64,000 nt of DNA from Rhizomys pruinosus (GCA_009823505.1 VZQC01000392.1:5749822-5813821), one strand, 5' to 3'; shown: positions 46,869 through 59,247, counted from the first letter of the stretch. Numbers and translations are program-made. The notes: a model not told the origin generated them from the sequence alone.

Positions 46869-48009
46869 GTTACTCTGTTGGCCTTTTCACTCACTCTAGT
46901 TTTCTTCAGATATCTTATCCCTTTCTAATACAGTTTATCCTTAATGGTATTATTATACCTGGATGCCTGTTAGACTGTGAGTCACGAAGGGTGTTTGATG
47001 ATTAACCACATGCTTTTCCCTGATCTCAATATCTACAATATCTACATCAGTGCCTAGAAGCAGAGCAGGCTCTTGAAGATATTGTGTGACTGAATAAATA
47101 AACTCATGATCCACGTCTCTTCTCCTGCTCCACTGGCCACCCTGAGGCTTCATCACTTGTGAAGTTTCTTGTTGAAACTGTTCCAGCAGTTTCCTAACTA
47201 GGCTCTCTGACTTTGTTCTGCCTCATTCTCATGAAGAACTGCCACGGGGACTCCTGTGAGTCCTCTCCAGTGCAAAGCTCTCCGTTGCTCCTCACAGATG
47301 GACTCCTGCTGCCTCCCAAGCTTCGTCTCAGGCTTTTCTTCTTTTATATACTGTGTGTTATAAAAAGCAAGAGCAATTTGTAACCTCCCCCCATGTGGTT
47401 TCTCCTGTATACATTTTCATGTGCTGCTGGGACGGTTTACCACTGACTTCCTGCCTTAAAACAACACACACTTATTATTTTGCGGTTGTAGAGGTCAGAA
47501 GTCTGACACAGCTCCCACAGAGCCCTGGTCAAGGTATCAGCAGTGCTGTGCTCTTCTCTGGAGGCCCTTGGAGAGAGCCTGCTTCCTTGCCTTTTATGAC
47601 TCTGGAAGCCACTCCCATTTCTTTGCTTCTGGCCACTGCTGAGTCATCTTCAAAGCCAGCAACGAGCGTCTCTCTGCTTGGCTTCTACATTTCACTGCTG
47701 CCTCCTACTTCCCACCTTCTGCTGTCATCTTTAAGGGCTCCTATTGGGACCATTCAGATGTTTTGGGATTGTCACTCTGTTTTGATATCAGCTAATTAGT
47801 AATTCTCATTCTCTCTTCAACCCCGAGTCTCCTTTGCTATATAACCTATGATATTCCCAGGCTCTAGGGTATAGGATGTAGAGCTTTCTGGCTGGAGGTA
47901 ATACTTTGTTCACTGTAGTTTACTTTGCCTGGTTCTTTTTTCTTGGCCTTTTATGTGTTGATGTCTCATCCATTCATTTTCTCAATCCTTCAAGGGTCTT
48001 CTTCTAGTT
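46869..48009. other. Unique-looking DNA
   Basis: No repeat recognised. The 148-codon plus frame at 47353-47799 has no domain I recognise. The region contains an ordinary mixture of sequence and no clear splice signals. Confidence 0.4.
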
Positions 48010-48024
48010 AAAAGCAAATGGACC

Positions 48025-48413
48025 TGGGCTGGAGAGATGGCCTAGTGGTTAAGAGCGCCGACCACTCTTACAGAGGACCCGGGTTCGATCCCCAGCACCC
48101 ACATGGCAGCTAAGAACCGTCGTGAAACTCCAATTCCAGGAGAACTCCAGTTCCAGGGGAATCCAACACCCTCTTCTGACCTCCGAGGCATTGCACGACA
48201 TGGGTGCACAAACCTGCATGCAGACAGTACATTGATACACATACAGAAATAAATTAAAAAATAATAAAATAATAAAATAATAAAATAATAAAATAATAAT
48301 ACGAGGCATTGCACGACATGGGTGCACAAACCTGCATGCAGACAGTACATTGATACACATACAGAAATAAATTAAAAAATAATAAAATAATAAAATAATA
48401 AAATAATAATAAA
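48025..48413 (+). mobile_element. B3-type SINE, young variant, with duplicated 3' end
   Basis: The standard body lies at 48025-48300 and is followed by a second copy of its last ~115 bp (gaggcattgcacgacatggg to the aataat tail) at 48302-48413. The two copies appear identical. The perfect duplication aaaagcaaatggacc (48010-48024 and 48414-48428) encloses both, so the doubling is inside a single insertion. Confidence 0.92.
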
Positions 48414-48600
48414 AAAAGCAAATGGACCCAATGTTTTAACTCTACAATATATTCTTCCATACTTCTCTTAAGGCAACTAATACTTTTCCTTTTCTGTTAT
48501 ATATTTATGTTTCCACATCTTTATTTCCCAATTCAGACTAGTGCCTCCTGTGTGACATCAATGAGATAATTTAATTTATCTATTTAAATTAGATATTTAG

Positions 48601-48800
48601 GGGCTGGAGAGATGGCTCAGTGGTTAAGAGCACTGTCTGCTTTTGCATAGGTCCTGGGTTTGATTCCCAGCACCCGCATGACAGCTAACTACCATCTGTA
48701 ACTCAAGTTCCAGGGGATTCAATGACTTCCTCCAGCCTCCACAGGTACATGCAGGTAATACACTCATACACATAAAATAAAAATAAAATATTAAAATAAG
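48601..48800 (+). mobile_element. B3-type SINE, older variant
   Basis: The head ggggctggagagatggctca and a B box (gggtttgattcc) with a single copy of the 18-bp unit. Its head is closer to ordinary rodent B2/B3 than that of the young variant. Confidence 0.88.
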
Positions 48801-48844
48801 ATTTATATGTATAGAAGAGATTAATAAGAATCCATTCCATATTG

Positions 48845-48980
48845 AAAACTGTGTGTAGTGGCTCATGCCTGTAATTTCAGGCTAAGGTAGGATCACCATG
48901 AGTTTGAGGCTAGCCTGGACTACGTAGCGAGAATTCCAGGCCTGCCTGGGTAACAGAATAAGTCTCTGTCTCAAAAAAAG
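48845..48980 (+). mobile_element. B1/PB1-like SINE, old
   Basis: The blocks tagtggctcatgcctgtaat, gagtttgaggctagcctgga and gtctctgtctcaaaaa are in 7SL-SINE order. Diverged. Confidence 0.75.
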
Positions 48981-49851
48981 TTTTTTTTTTTTAACTCTTT
49001 AAAAAAATTTTTTTTTTCAAAAAAAGCTTTTTTTTAATGAATTAAAGGAAACTTAAGTATGAAAAGGAAAAAGAATAAGGGATAAATAAATAGGTGAACA
49101 TAACAGAGAATTGGAGAACATACATGAAAATCGACTCTTTCTGGAGACACAGAAATGGTGGCTGAATTCTCACACCACATTTTCCTCTATAGAGTCCTTT
49201 GTTAGGTCATCGGAGCTCACACTGTATCATTACTCATGTATCCTTTTAGATACAGGCCACATGCTGTTTTGGTGATATAGGTGACAGACTGCAGAGACAG
49301 AGGCATTAAAATATTCCCAGGCTTTCTCCTCTTTTATCTACTATCTCATAATGACATCTCCCACTAGCTATCCGCCAACTGGAAATCTTGATTCCTCATT
49401 CCCTAAAGGCCATCCCCCAAAGACTTCCAGTAGGTCTCCAAACTCTCTAAGACACAGACTTAGTTATCGGAAATCACACGATAAAGCACATGTTTGGCAT
49501 TCATAGTCCTGGGTTTGAACCTAATTTTCTGCTGTTGCTTCTCTAATTGGAAGTAATACCTTTACCTCTTGGGACAATTGTGAAGGGCAAAGGAAATTAC
49601 ATCTATAAAGTGGCCACTCTGCTACTTGTCTAGTCAGTGTTTAGAAAGTTCTGGAGCTTTCTCCTACACATAAGGAAAGGTTACTGCTAGGGGGCTAGCT
49701 CAGATTTGGCAGTGGAGTGAAATGGTCTTTGGAATCATTTGAACTCCTCACGGCATTGGATGTAAGTGGTAACCCCAGCCTTCAGGGTGCAAGGTGCCAA
49801 CATGGAAAGCTCTGGAAGGCACCAGTTGATGATAAAGGTATTGTACTGGTT
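48981..49851. other. Unique-looking DNA with a MIR trace
   Basis: A/T-rich runs at 48980-49030 are followed by unique DNA. A MIR-like part lies at about 49490-49620 (cctgggtttgaacctaattt). Confidence 0.4.
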
Positions 49852-50634
49852 AGACCTAACTGACAACTTGACACAGCCCTACACTCACCTAGAAAGAGAG
49901 TCTTAGTGAAGAATTATCTAGATCATGTTCTGCGGGAAATTATCTTTTATTAACATTTCTGCACTGAATTTTTGTGCATTTTATATAAGACATTTTGTTC
50001 CCTAACTGCATCCCCCAGAGATTCCCCTTGCCAGATTTTTATGCATTCTCTGTGGAGGCCTTTTGAATCAAGTTTGTGTCCCCAAATGTCCCTCAGTGTG
50101 AGTCTACCTGCCTGGTCAGCCTATCTAGTGTCACTGCCTTAAAGAAGACCAACTCTTCCTCAGCCAGCAGCGGTCAGTTGCCAGTAGTTCCTTGGCTGAA
50201 GTTGGGGTCTGCTGCCCATTTCCCCTCTTCTATGCTGGATTTTTGTCTGATTGAGTTTATTTGAGTCTTGTGCATACTGTCACCATTGCTGTAAATCCAT
50301 ATAAGTAAGTTCTGTGGGGGATTATCTGGATTGTTAATTAATGTAGGAAAGACCCAGCCCCTTATAGGCAACACCATTCCCTAGGCAAGTGAAATAATAC
50401 AGTAATACAAAAGAAGAGAAATCTAGCTGAGAGCAAGCCAGTAAGCAAGCAAGTGCAGGTGTTTATTTCTCTCTGCTTTGGATGTGATGTGATCAGATGC
50501 TTATGTTTCTGCCTTGATTCCCTTAGTGACAGACTATACATAACCTGGAATTGTAAGCCAAATAAATCATTTCTCCCCTCAGTTACTTTTTTGTCAGGAT
50601 ATGTTATCATAGAAACAGGAATGAAGCTAGGACA
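49852..50634 (+). mobile_element. MaLR-type LTR split by an L1 tail
   Basis: The LTR parts 49852-49945 and 50310-50634 together run from tgtactggttagacc to ctaggaca. The poly(A) block ccaaataaatc lies near 50560. The duplication ttctgcgggaaattatct (49928-49945) and ttctgtgggggattatct (50310-50327) marks the L1 insertion between them, with three mismatches. Confidence 0.78.
49946..50309 (-). mobile_element. L1 3' UTR-like fragment
   Basis: Antisense insert with an A-rich tail read as ttttattaac on the left. It is similar to the fragment at 34462-34924. No ORF2. Confidence 0.5.
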
Positions 50635-52349
50635 GGCATCATATGAGAGAGCAGGGCCTCCCATGGCTCAACGTGCCTTCTCTCCTGTACTGACAATGAC
50701 TGAGGAAAGTACATTTCACCAGCTATCTGAGGGGACCAGATTAGCTCAAAGACATAGTAGAACTTCCCATTCCCTGTGTCCAGTTTCTATGTTTTGCCAC
50801 AGATAAGTTCTGGCATCCTTTTGATAGCCCTCTTTGTCATTTTCCTCTCTGTGTAAGTCAAAGAGAATCAAATCCGAACTCACAATGACTGGATTAACCC
50901 ACTGATACGCACCCTCCACTCTAAAGTGTGAGGCTCCCGAGAAACATGGAATTTTATTTCAAGTGGTCAGGCACCAGGTGTGCTCAGCCACCAGGAGCCT
51001 TATTTATTATCATGATGGAAACCAGATATGAGGATGCAGTGAGGGGGAGAATAGCCGTAATTCCTTGATGCCTTTTAAAAACCTTCACTCATTTGTACTG
51101 ACTGAAGCTAAGGTCAGGAACGGAGAAATTATTGAACACCTTGCTTGAAAAAGTGAGGACCTGTCAGACTCAGTGCCTGACAACGGAGCACATTTGAAGA
51201 AAGGAGATTTTTATAAAAGCTTATGATGGAGTGCAGCAACTCAAAGCTTCCCTTAATAGAGAAAAGTATTGCTCAGGGGCCGTCTTACGATGACTTGTGG
51301 GCAATCACTCTCTCCTGGTTCCTGAAACTTTTGGAGAAATAGCATTTCAGTGGAAAACACATTATCTATGTGAGGTCACTCAGATTCTGGATGTGTGTAT
51401 TTTGACCAACAGCCATGTATGCGCAGATCTAGAACACCCAGCAGTCCCTATCTGCGGGAGAAACCTCAGTTCTTGAGAATTAGAGATGAAAAATATGGTC
51501 TCTGCTTCACTCCTTTGGCATGCCCGAGAGTTCTTGCTTTATTAAAACCTGCAGAGCTAAATCTTCTGCCACTCTTTGCACAAGGTTTTCACTGGCAAAG
51601 CTGCTGGTTAATGAGCACTTGCAATGGAAGCCCAGGCTGTAGCTGAGCCTGTGGGTATATGGAGATTTCCTTGGTTATTTAAGTTTGGGTGACTGGTGAG
51701 GATTTTAAAGTTATGGGATTAAGGGTGTTGTCGGTAGATGATACTGTCTCTGTAAAGAGGTAAGGCAGCCTCCAGTCACCCCTGTATCCTTTTGAAAACT
51801 ATTGGGGGAACTCTAAGGAGCTCAAAGGTACATACATAGACTAGCGAGTGAGGAAAGAGAAAAGGTGAAGGCTTTTGTTACCAAGTTAGAGATACACAAC
51901 ACATCTATACTTTCCCTTTAGAAGGGTAATGTTCAAGCTTTCAGACAGGTAACTTCTTGTCGTATGCCTGCTTCAAGGACTCAAGTCTGGGCAATAGATG
52001 GTGGCTACTTTGTGGTGCGTAGTGTTGGCCAGAGTGGAAATATAGATCGGAGACCAGGGGCCAAGTGTAAGCTGATTATGAACAGGGGAGTCAAGTTTAG
52101 ATTATAAAATAGAAATGGGAACATCTACCCTCAGGCATGAGACAAAGGTAGGCTAGCAGCAGGGGAATCTGTAGTTCAACACATTGAGGGTTGATTCTAG
52201 GCTTCTTAAGTCTATAAGTGATTGTGGAAGTCTATAAGTGATTGACTCCTATCTGAAAAGGGATGCTCTGACATAAACTATAGAGAATACTTAGGAAAAG
52301 AGCCAAACAAAACCCTAAGAACTAGAGGGGCAAAGTGTCATTTTACTTT
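50635..52349. other. Unique-looking DNA
   Basis: No recognised repeat. Part of it (about 51360-51650) is compositionally even and could be a conserved noncoding element. The 83-codon plus frame there is not recognised. Confidence 0.4.
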
Positions 52350-52367
52350 GGGATTTGGGAAATGTTT

Positions 52368-52680
52368 TTTTTTTTCAAAAATTTTTTGCCCCTGAATAGC
52401 CATATAATTTAATAGGTGAAATCAAAGATTAGCTTTCCGAGCTGTTGGTAATTGTTCTAGGTTATCTTTAGTTATTAAGGGGCTTAGGAACTGCTTTAGC
52501 ATTTCTAATTCATGAGGAGCTCAAATCGAGCTTGATGGGTAAGAATATGCAGGTGAAGATGTCTGTGGGTTTTTGTTTGTTTGTTTATTTGTTTGTTTTG
52601 GTCTTTTCAAGACAGGGTCTCCCTGTAGCCCCAGTTGTCCTGGAACTCGCTCTGTAGACCAGGCTGGCCTTGAACTCACC
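52368..52680 (-). mobile_element. Small retrocopy that starts inside a B1
   Basis: The perfect 18-bp duplication gggatttgggaaatgttt (52350-52367 and 52681-52698) encloses 313 bp with a poly(A) tail read as poly(T) on the left. On the minus strand the insert begins within a B1 (from ggtgagttcaaggccagcct), runs through the B1 tail at about 52585, and continues into about 200 bp of other sequence before the poly(A). That reads as a B1-containing transcript with 3' flanking sequence that was retroposed. Confidence 0.8.
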
Positions 52681-52734
52681 GGGATTTGGGAAATGTTTAT
52701 AGAGAAGAGGGCATCTGATTGCTTATGTAGATTT

Positions 52735-52938
52735 CTTTGTTTTTGAAACAAAGTAACTAGTCTTGGCTGGCCAAATTCCATATGCAGAGATGAGGATGGC
52801 TAACTTCAGACCTTCCTTCCCATACTTCTGGGATTACAATGCACCCCAATGTCTGGTTTATGCAGTATGAGAGGTTGAACCCAGGGCCTTGTACATTATA
52901 GACAAGCATTCTACCAACTGAGCTATATCCCCAGCCCC
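52735..52938 (-). mobile_element. ID-B1 dimeric SINE (B4-like)
   Basis: On the minus strand it starts ggggctggggatatagctca, with an intact B-box-like gggttcaacctc, the ID-type tRNA head. A diverged B1-like right half follows (about 52850-52735). Confidence 0.78.
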
Positions 52939-54540
52939 ATGAATGCTCCTGATTTGGAATGTTAATGGACAAAGGAAAGAAGAGTAAAGCCAAAGCCTGA
53001 AATAGGATTGAGAAAACAGTCTATAGCAAGGACAGAATGAACCAGTTTGGCCAGTGTCAGGAACTGAAAGGAGGTTAAACTGCTCTGTGGGCAGGGAATG
53101 GAGGTCTAGAAAGCCACATAACAAAATGAGTAATTTTGGAATTTCTCGATGAGATGATTATGACCCCTATATCCAATGGGTCTTAAAATAATTCTGGAAA
53201 GAATTTATCTATTTCACATATTGTAAGGACTCAATAAAATGTGAGGACTCACTAAAACTAATTCTATTAGTTTCTAGCAACATAGAAAATTAATCATCAT
53301 CATCATCACAGAAAACATACTGATTCCTTTGTGTCAGAATTGTTCTAAGACCATTACATATAGCAACTCATGTGTTTGAAATAGTTCTTCGAAGTGGCTT
53401 TTATTTTCCTAATCTTATATATGAGGAAACTGAAGCAAATAGCCACCTACCAGTGGCAATGCAAGTGATTGGTGTTAAGCTTGAGATCCAGATTGAGGGA
53501 GATGACTTCCAAACTTGTGCTGTGAACCTCTGTGCCATATAGTTGCTATAGAGGAATTAAGGGTTCTGCCCTCATAAAACATCTACTAGGAACAGTGGAA
53601 AATGAATCCAGATATGGCTCAGTAAAGTTGGTTAAAGGTCTGTCAGCATCACCCAATCCAATGAAAGTGAATATAAGCATTTTAAGATAAACAAATAAAC
53701 AAATGTAAGATGATCTGTCACTATACCTACCTAATAGCAAATTCCAAAAAAGAACTTAAAGAAACAGAAAATAACAGAGGACAATGGGGAAAGAATAAAG
53801 AACATTGGAAATATTGAATTTGTAGGTGAATATAAAGGATTATTTTCTTCCCATTCTGGATAGCTTGACTGTATGGCTCTTCCCTATTCCTAAATGGAAA
53901 AATAAAGCAGAGTAGCACAAATCCACATTTATCTATGGAAAGACAACTCAAACATGTCATGTGTCCATGTTTCACATATAATTTGCCAGTAGAGACTTTC
54001 TGCATCAGAAACTGGGAGAGATTTTTATCCAGTTAAGTCAGCAAAGAACTCGGGGATTTTTCTCTGATAGAGTCCCAAAGCCCCAGTTCACTTATAACTG
54101 GTAATGTCTACATGGACAAGATCCCAGTCCCACCTGCTCAAAACATCCTTATTAGAAAGTAAAGTCAAATGTTGAAAGGATTAGAAAGCAGTCTGGGAAT
54201 TCATTAGAGTTGGAAGTAGGCTCAGCTCTGGGCAAGTTTGCCCCAGTCATGCAAATGTACTGAGGAATAGTGTCTGATGTGAGAATATCTCTTCATGTCA
54301 CCACAGTAGGGCCAGTCCAGGGGTGCTGAAGATTTTGGAAAGTGCTCTAAGCTTATATAAAGGGAGACCCTATATGCGCAAACTTGATATAGATGCCTAG
54401 TGAATTGCTTATCATCAAATGACTATCAGTTGCAACAATGAGGTCTCAATATTTGAAGTGATTTAGATGCTTTAAGTTGAAGCTTACTTTAGGTCCAATT
54501 CCCTCTAAAGTGGAAGCCAGGACAGGAATTTAGTTTCTAC
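52939..54540. other. Unique-looking DNA with a MIR/L2 trace
   Basis: A MIR/L2-like stretch lies at about 53330-53500 (tatgaggaaactgaagcaaa). The remaining sequence shows no repeat or gene that I recognise. Confidence 0.45.
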
Positions 54541-54804
54541 TACCTGTTACTGTTAGTATTTGCATATGTTCTGTTTCTATGCTTTTATTTTAAAACACTC
54601 TGTATCTTTACATTGGTAGCTTTTTAATTGCAAATCATTTGTCTTTCTGTCTTGCTTTGTTAATCCACACAGGAAACCTCTGCCTTTTAATTGAAATGTT
54701 TTGTCCATTTATAGTTAATGAAATTATTGAACTATTTATATGTAGGTCTTTAATTTTGAGATTTTTTTTCTGTTATCACCATCTGTTATTCAGTTTTCCT
54801 TGAC

Positions 54805-54835
<31 letters not shown>

Positions 54836-55270
54836 TTTTTGTTTTTTTCAAGACAGGGTCTCCTTGTAGCCCCAGCTGTCCTGGAACTCACTCTGTAGAC
54901 CAGGCTGGCCTTGAACTCACAAAGATCCGCCTGCCTCTGCCTCCCAAGTGCTGGGACTAAAGGCGTGCACCACCACGCCCAGTTTTCCTTGACGTTTTGG
55001 GCCTTATTTGGCTAAATTTTATTCTTTACAATATGTTATTTTAATTCCTTTAATAGTTTTTTAACTATACTCTTGTATTTTTTTGGAGGTTACTTTCATT
55101 AAGTTTCTTCATCCTGTCATAGTATACTTAAAGTTAGTGCTGTGCTATTGACGTAAAATACTAGGACCATTGACAGTTCCACTTTCATCTACATATTTGC
55201 ATCATTTTGTCAGGTCATTTAGTTCCATAAGTTTTAGGCACCATCTTATAGTTGTGGAACTTGTTCTAAA
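54541..55270 (-). mobile_element. Ancient L1 fragment
   Basis: Forward-strand phrases such as aacctctgccttttaattga and ttttgtccatttatagttaa are typical of antisense old mammalian L1. A B1 is inserted at 54805-54979. Confidence 0.55.
54805..54979 (-). mobile_element. B1 SINE with (TTTA)n tail
   Basis: Antisense B1 whose tail has become a run of ttta units (54805-54838). The perfect duplication cagttttccttgac flanks it at 54791-54804 and 54980-54993. Confidence 0.94.
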
Positions 55271-55529
55271 TAATCAATTTCTGAGAACTCCTTAGGGGAG
55301 GAGTCTAATCTTCTGCTTGGCCCAATCGTTAGCATCTTTCATGGTCTCTGTTACTTTCTTTAAAGCCAAGTGTTTGTCTGATGTATACCTTCAGTCTGAG
55401 GAGGCTATTTTGGTACTCCTATTAGAGCAATGTATGTTCCTGGCATCATCCCGTTTTAAATTTTGTATCCATATTTTAGAGTAATATAAAATTAATGAAG
55501 GAAAATGGAAATTTCTAAGCATAATAAAA

Positions 55530-55668
55530 GACTTAGAGAAAGATACAGGACAGTTATGGCAGAATGCATGATCTGGGGTGGGTGGGGGGAAGGGAAAAGG
55601 GAATATGTCTAAACTGAATTGAAAAATGATGTCTGAAATACACAAAACATCAATAAAAGCACCAATAA
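55530..55668 (+). mobile_element. Short tail copy related to the long-3' L1 family
   Basis: It contains acagttatggcagaatgcat, then gatctggggtgggtgggggg and a tail with catcaataaaag, the last ~135 bp shared by copies A-C. It starts after the extra segment, so it could also come from a related L1. Confidence 0.65.
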
Positions 55669-56040
55669 AAAGATTTGGAGGGAAAAATTAAAATTTTTTA
55701 TTGAATTGTTAAGTATTGCATACATAACATATCAATCAATCTTAATCACCTTCATACTCCTTTCTCCATTGATGCCACTGACAGATCCCCCCCTACACTG
55801 GAATTTATACATTCTGTCATTTGTGTTAAGGCCTATTGTGCTAAATTAGTGTCATTGGCTATTTCTCAGTGAAAGTTTAATTGTCTCCATTTATCATCAT
55901 TTATTTAGGCAACTGAGCTCTTTTAGTTTGAAAATAAGCTGCATTAAAATAAGATTTTCTTGTTTTAAAATGCACCTATATTAGGGGATAAGTTAAACCT
56001 ATATAAGAACCACAAATTCAAGAAACAAAAGAGTTTTCAT
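55669..56040. other. No recognised feature
   Basis: AT-rich DNA. The start (ttttttattgaattgtt) could be an eroded L1 tail in reverse. Confidence 0.35.
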
Positions 56041-57419
56041 TACTTTACAAAGTTTTCTGTAAACTTTTGCGGCCAATTTCTCCTGATGCCACACCAACTA
56101 GAGGTAGCCACTGATGTGTAGACTGTTTTTCCTAACCCTATTGCTATGCAAACTGAATTGCATGCATTTATGTGTGTTTGGCACACAAGACATAATATTA
56201 TTGAAATTTGTCCATATTGTGTCTATCGCTAACAAAATTTCTTCTTTTTTTCTTGCTGGGTAGTATTTTTTTATATGGACAAGCCATAATGTGCTTATGA
56301 AATCATGGTTGATATTTATTTGGATAGTCCAGTTTAGAGCTAAAATCTATTTATATCTCCACAACACTTTCATTTCTCCAGAGAAGAAATCTAGGAGCTT
56401 GCCAGATTCAAGTTTGTTTATAAAATGATCCTGCTATTTTATATTGGTGCATTCAACACAGGAGAGCATTTACTGCTTGCCACCATTGCCACCATACATT
56501 TTGTTGATTTTTATAACTGTAATGGTTCTGTAATAGTATCTCTTGGATTTAATTTCTCTGATGACAAAACACAAATTCCAAGTGCTTTATGTTCATTCAT
56601 TTCATCCTGAAATTTTCCAATTTTCAGTTGAGCTATTTGTCTTCCTTTTATTGAATTGTAAGCTTTTTATATATTATGGCTAAAAGAGCTTTGGCAGATA
56701 CACATATTATGAATATTTTCTTTCAATCCATGAGTCACTTTTATATTTGTGACGGGCAGAATTTTATCTGATGTTTATCAGTTTTTCTTTGAGGAGTACT
56801 GTCTTTCATCCAATATTCAAAAAATCTACTTCAATCCTAAATTCTTGAAATTGTCGTGTTTTCTTCAAGAAACCCCTCACTTGTACCTTTTGTTTATTGG
56901 TTTGTGATATTTAAAGTCAATTTTCACATATTCTGTACAGTGTTATTTTTTTTATACTGATAGGGTCTTATTCCAATATGTTTATTAAAAACTATCTGTA
57001 TTAATATTGGCACCTTTAATTAAACTAATTGATCAGAACCATGTGGTTTTATTGATCTCTGTGTTGTGGTTCAACTCATCTGCATGTCTGACTCTGCGCT
57101 AAAATCACTCTGTGTTTAATTACTGACCCTTTATCATAAGTTTCAGAATCAAGTAATGTGCCTAATGTTTTTCTTCTCAAGATTGTTTGGGCTATTTTTA
57201 GGCCTTTTGCTTTTTCATATTAATTTTAGAATCCACTTGTCAATTTTTATAAATAAGCCATCTGGTATTTTGATTTTGATTATACTAAATCTGTCAGTCA
57301 ATTTTGAGAGAGTTGACATCTCAAAAATATTGAGTATTAATCTGTAAACATGATACATATATATTGTCTTATATGGAGTATCTTTTTAGTAACGACAGAG
57401 TTTTATTTTGCTTTTACAC

Positions 57420-57615
57420 TTATTTATTTATTTAGTGTGTGTGTGTGTGTGTGTGTTTATGTGTGTGCACATGCCGTGGTATGTGTGTGGTGGTCAGAGA
57501 ACAACTTGCAGAGTCAGTTTTCACCTTCTACCAAGTGGGTCCCAGGAATCAAACACAAGTTATCAGTTTTAGCTGCAAGTGCCTTTACCCCCTGCTCCAT
57601 CATGTTGGCTGATTT
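57420..57615 (-). mobile_element. B3/B2-class SINE, old, with (TG)n
   Basis: Antisense. A (TG)n run is followed by the blocks gtcagagaacaacttgcaga and ccttctaccaagtgggtccc, with a degenerate head near 57600. Rodent tRNA-related type. Confidence 0.6.
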
Positions 57616-57829
57616 TATTAATGTTTCCAATATTCAGGTGTACAATGTTATAACTTTTTGTTTGAATTATCCTTAGGAATGTCTGACTTTTGGACACTGT
57701 TGTAAATGTCATAAATTTTGGTCTCTAATTCTTGTTCACTTACTATAATACTGAACACAATAGATTCCTAGATGTTACCCAGGTATAAAAATTTGCTATG
57801 CTTATTCATTAGTCTATCAGATTCTGTAT

Positions 57830-57960
57830 GTTATTTAAGATGTTTCTGGAGACAAGGTCTCCCTTTGGCTCCAGCTGGTCTGGAACTTGCTGTGTAGACC
57901 AGCATGGCCTCAATCTCCCAAGTGCTGGGGCTAAAGGTATGTACCACCACAACTGGCTAT
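57830..57960 (-). mobile_element. B1 SINE, old
   Basis: Antisense. The blocks ggagacaaggtctccctttg and cccaagtgctggggctaaag identify it. Internal deletion of about 30 bp. Confidence 0.8.
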
Positions 57961-59005
57961 TATTCAGTATTTTTGTGTGCAATTTTATCATTTATCAATA
58001 AAGGCAGCTTTACAACTTCCTCTAAGTCTTCTTGTCTTCTCTTCCATTCTTTTGTCTTACTGAATTAATTAGGACCTCCATGAGCACAGGTGGTTTTGCC
58101 TTGTTCCTGATCTAATTTTTTTTTACCATTAAATGTGATTGGTCTGTCATCAAGTCCTGTTCCCATACTGAGAAAGTTTATCTTTATAGTCAGTCTTCTG
58201 AGATGTCATACCATGAATGGGTTTTTAATTTGTCAAATGCTTTTTCTATGTAAATTATATGTTTCATCCTTTATTCATGATTGTGGCATTAATATGGGAA
58301 ATTACATTGCATGATTTTCAAGTTAAATCAATGTTGTGTTCTTGGGGAAAACATCATTGGTAACTATATTATCTTTTCCAATACTTCTGGATTTTACTTG
58401 TTATTTTTTAAAAGCCTGATTTTTGAATCAATCTTCATGGAAAAAACAAGGTCTTCTAGATTTTTGCAATATCACTCACTGTCTGGTTTGATCACCACAA
58501 GTTAATTCTGGGTCCTAAGAGTTGGGAATGTTCCTTCTCCAGTAAAAACTGTGCTTTGTAAAATTCATAAATGAAGCCATCTGGACCTGAATTTTATTTG
58601 TGGGAAGGTTTTAAATTAAAAATTCACTTTCTTTAATACATGGAAGTCTATTCAGATGCCAGGTTTCTTCTTTAAGCCACTTTAGTTTTTTCTGATAATT
58701 CTGGTCTTTCAGAAGGTTTTAATCTATTTTATCTAGCTTCAAATCCTGTAATTCCTTGAGCTTAGGGACATCTATGTACAATGGAAAGTGTCTTCTCATT
58801 CCTGATCAGGTAATTTTCATCCTTTTTCAAAACATTTGCTATATATTTATAAATTTTCATAATTTTTTTCAAAAGATTCAACTTTTTGTTTCATGAATTT
58901 TCTCCATTATTTTGTAGTTTGGGGGTTCATTGATTTTTGCTCTTCATCTTCATTATTCCTTTTTTCTATTTATTTTTGTTTGAATTTTGTAGATAGAGGC
59001 TGCAT

Positions 59006-59247
59006 TGTCTTAAATTGCCTGCCTATTTTTCGAACCTGACCCTGCTCCCTAGGTGAGAAAGTCTCCTGATATATCTTGTGAGGCAAGCTTGCGATGCAGA
59101 GCTGGTGATTTTCAAACTGTGATGCAGGGGGTCTGGGAGTGGGCCCTGAGAGATGACATCATCCTGTCTATATAAAGGATGGGCTGTATGCAATAAATTT
59201 CATCTTCATTACCACCTAACAAGGTTCCCGGATTCGTTATTTCCACA
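59006..59247 (+). mobile_element. LTR-like segment with TATA box and poly(A) signal
   Basis: TG...CA bounded stretch of about 240 bp. It contains tatataaa at 59169-59176, aataaa at 59192-59197 and an end block ggttcccggattcgttattt. The arrangement fits the U3-R-U5 of an endogenous retrovirus LTR. The family is not recognised, and I found neither a partner LTR nor a target-site duplication. Confidence 0.45.

Larger units (their letters stand above)
56050..59000 (-). mobile_element. Ancient L1, long antisense stretch of ORF2
   Basis: About 3 kb whose forward strand follows antisense L1 ORF2 from its 3' end (56200-57350) to the reverse transcriptase region (about 58100-58990). Recognisable phrases are tcaagattgtttgggctatt near 57177 and aatgctttttctatgtaaat near 58230. 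All frames are broken. SINEs interrupt it at 57420-57615 and 57830-57960. Confidence 0.65.

Noticed and set aside
46217..47005. 262-codon plus frame, the longest uninterrupted frame in the window
   Set aside because: It is a translation of the cacctgtcactc minisatellite. A second frame (46263-46928) is equally open because several unit lengths avoid stops. No codon-use or domain evidence.
47353..47799. 148-codon plus frame as a possible gene
   Set aside because: It starts in an ordinary position, shows no recognisable domain and has biased Ser/Leu/Pro content as expected from C/T-rich DNA.
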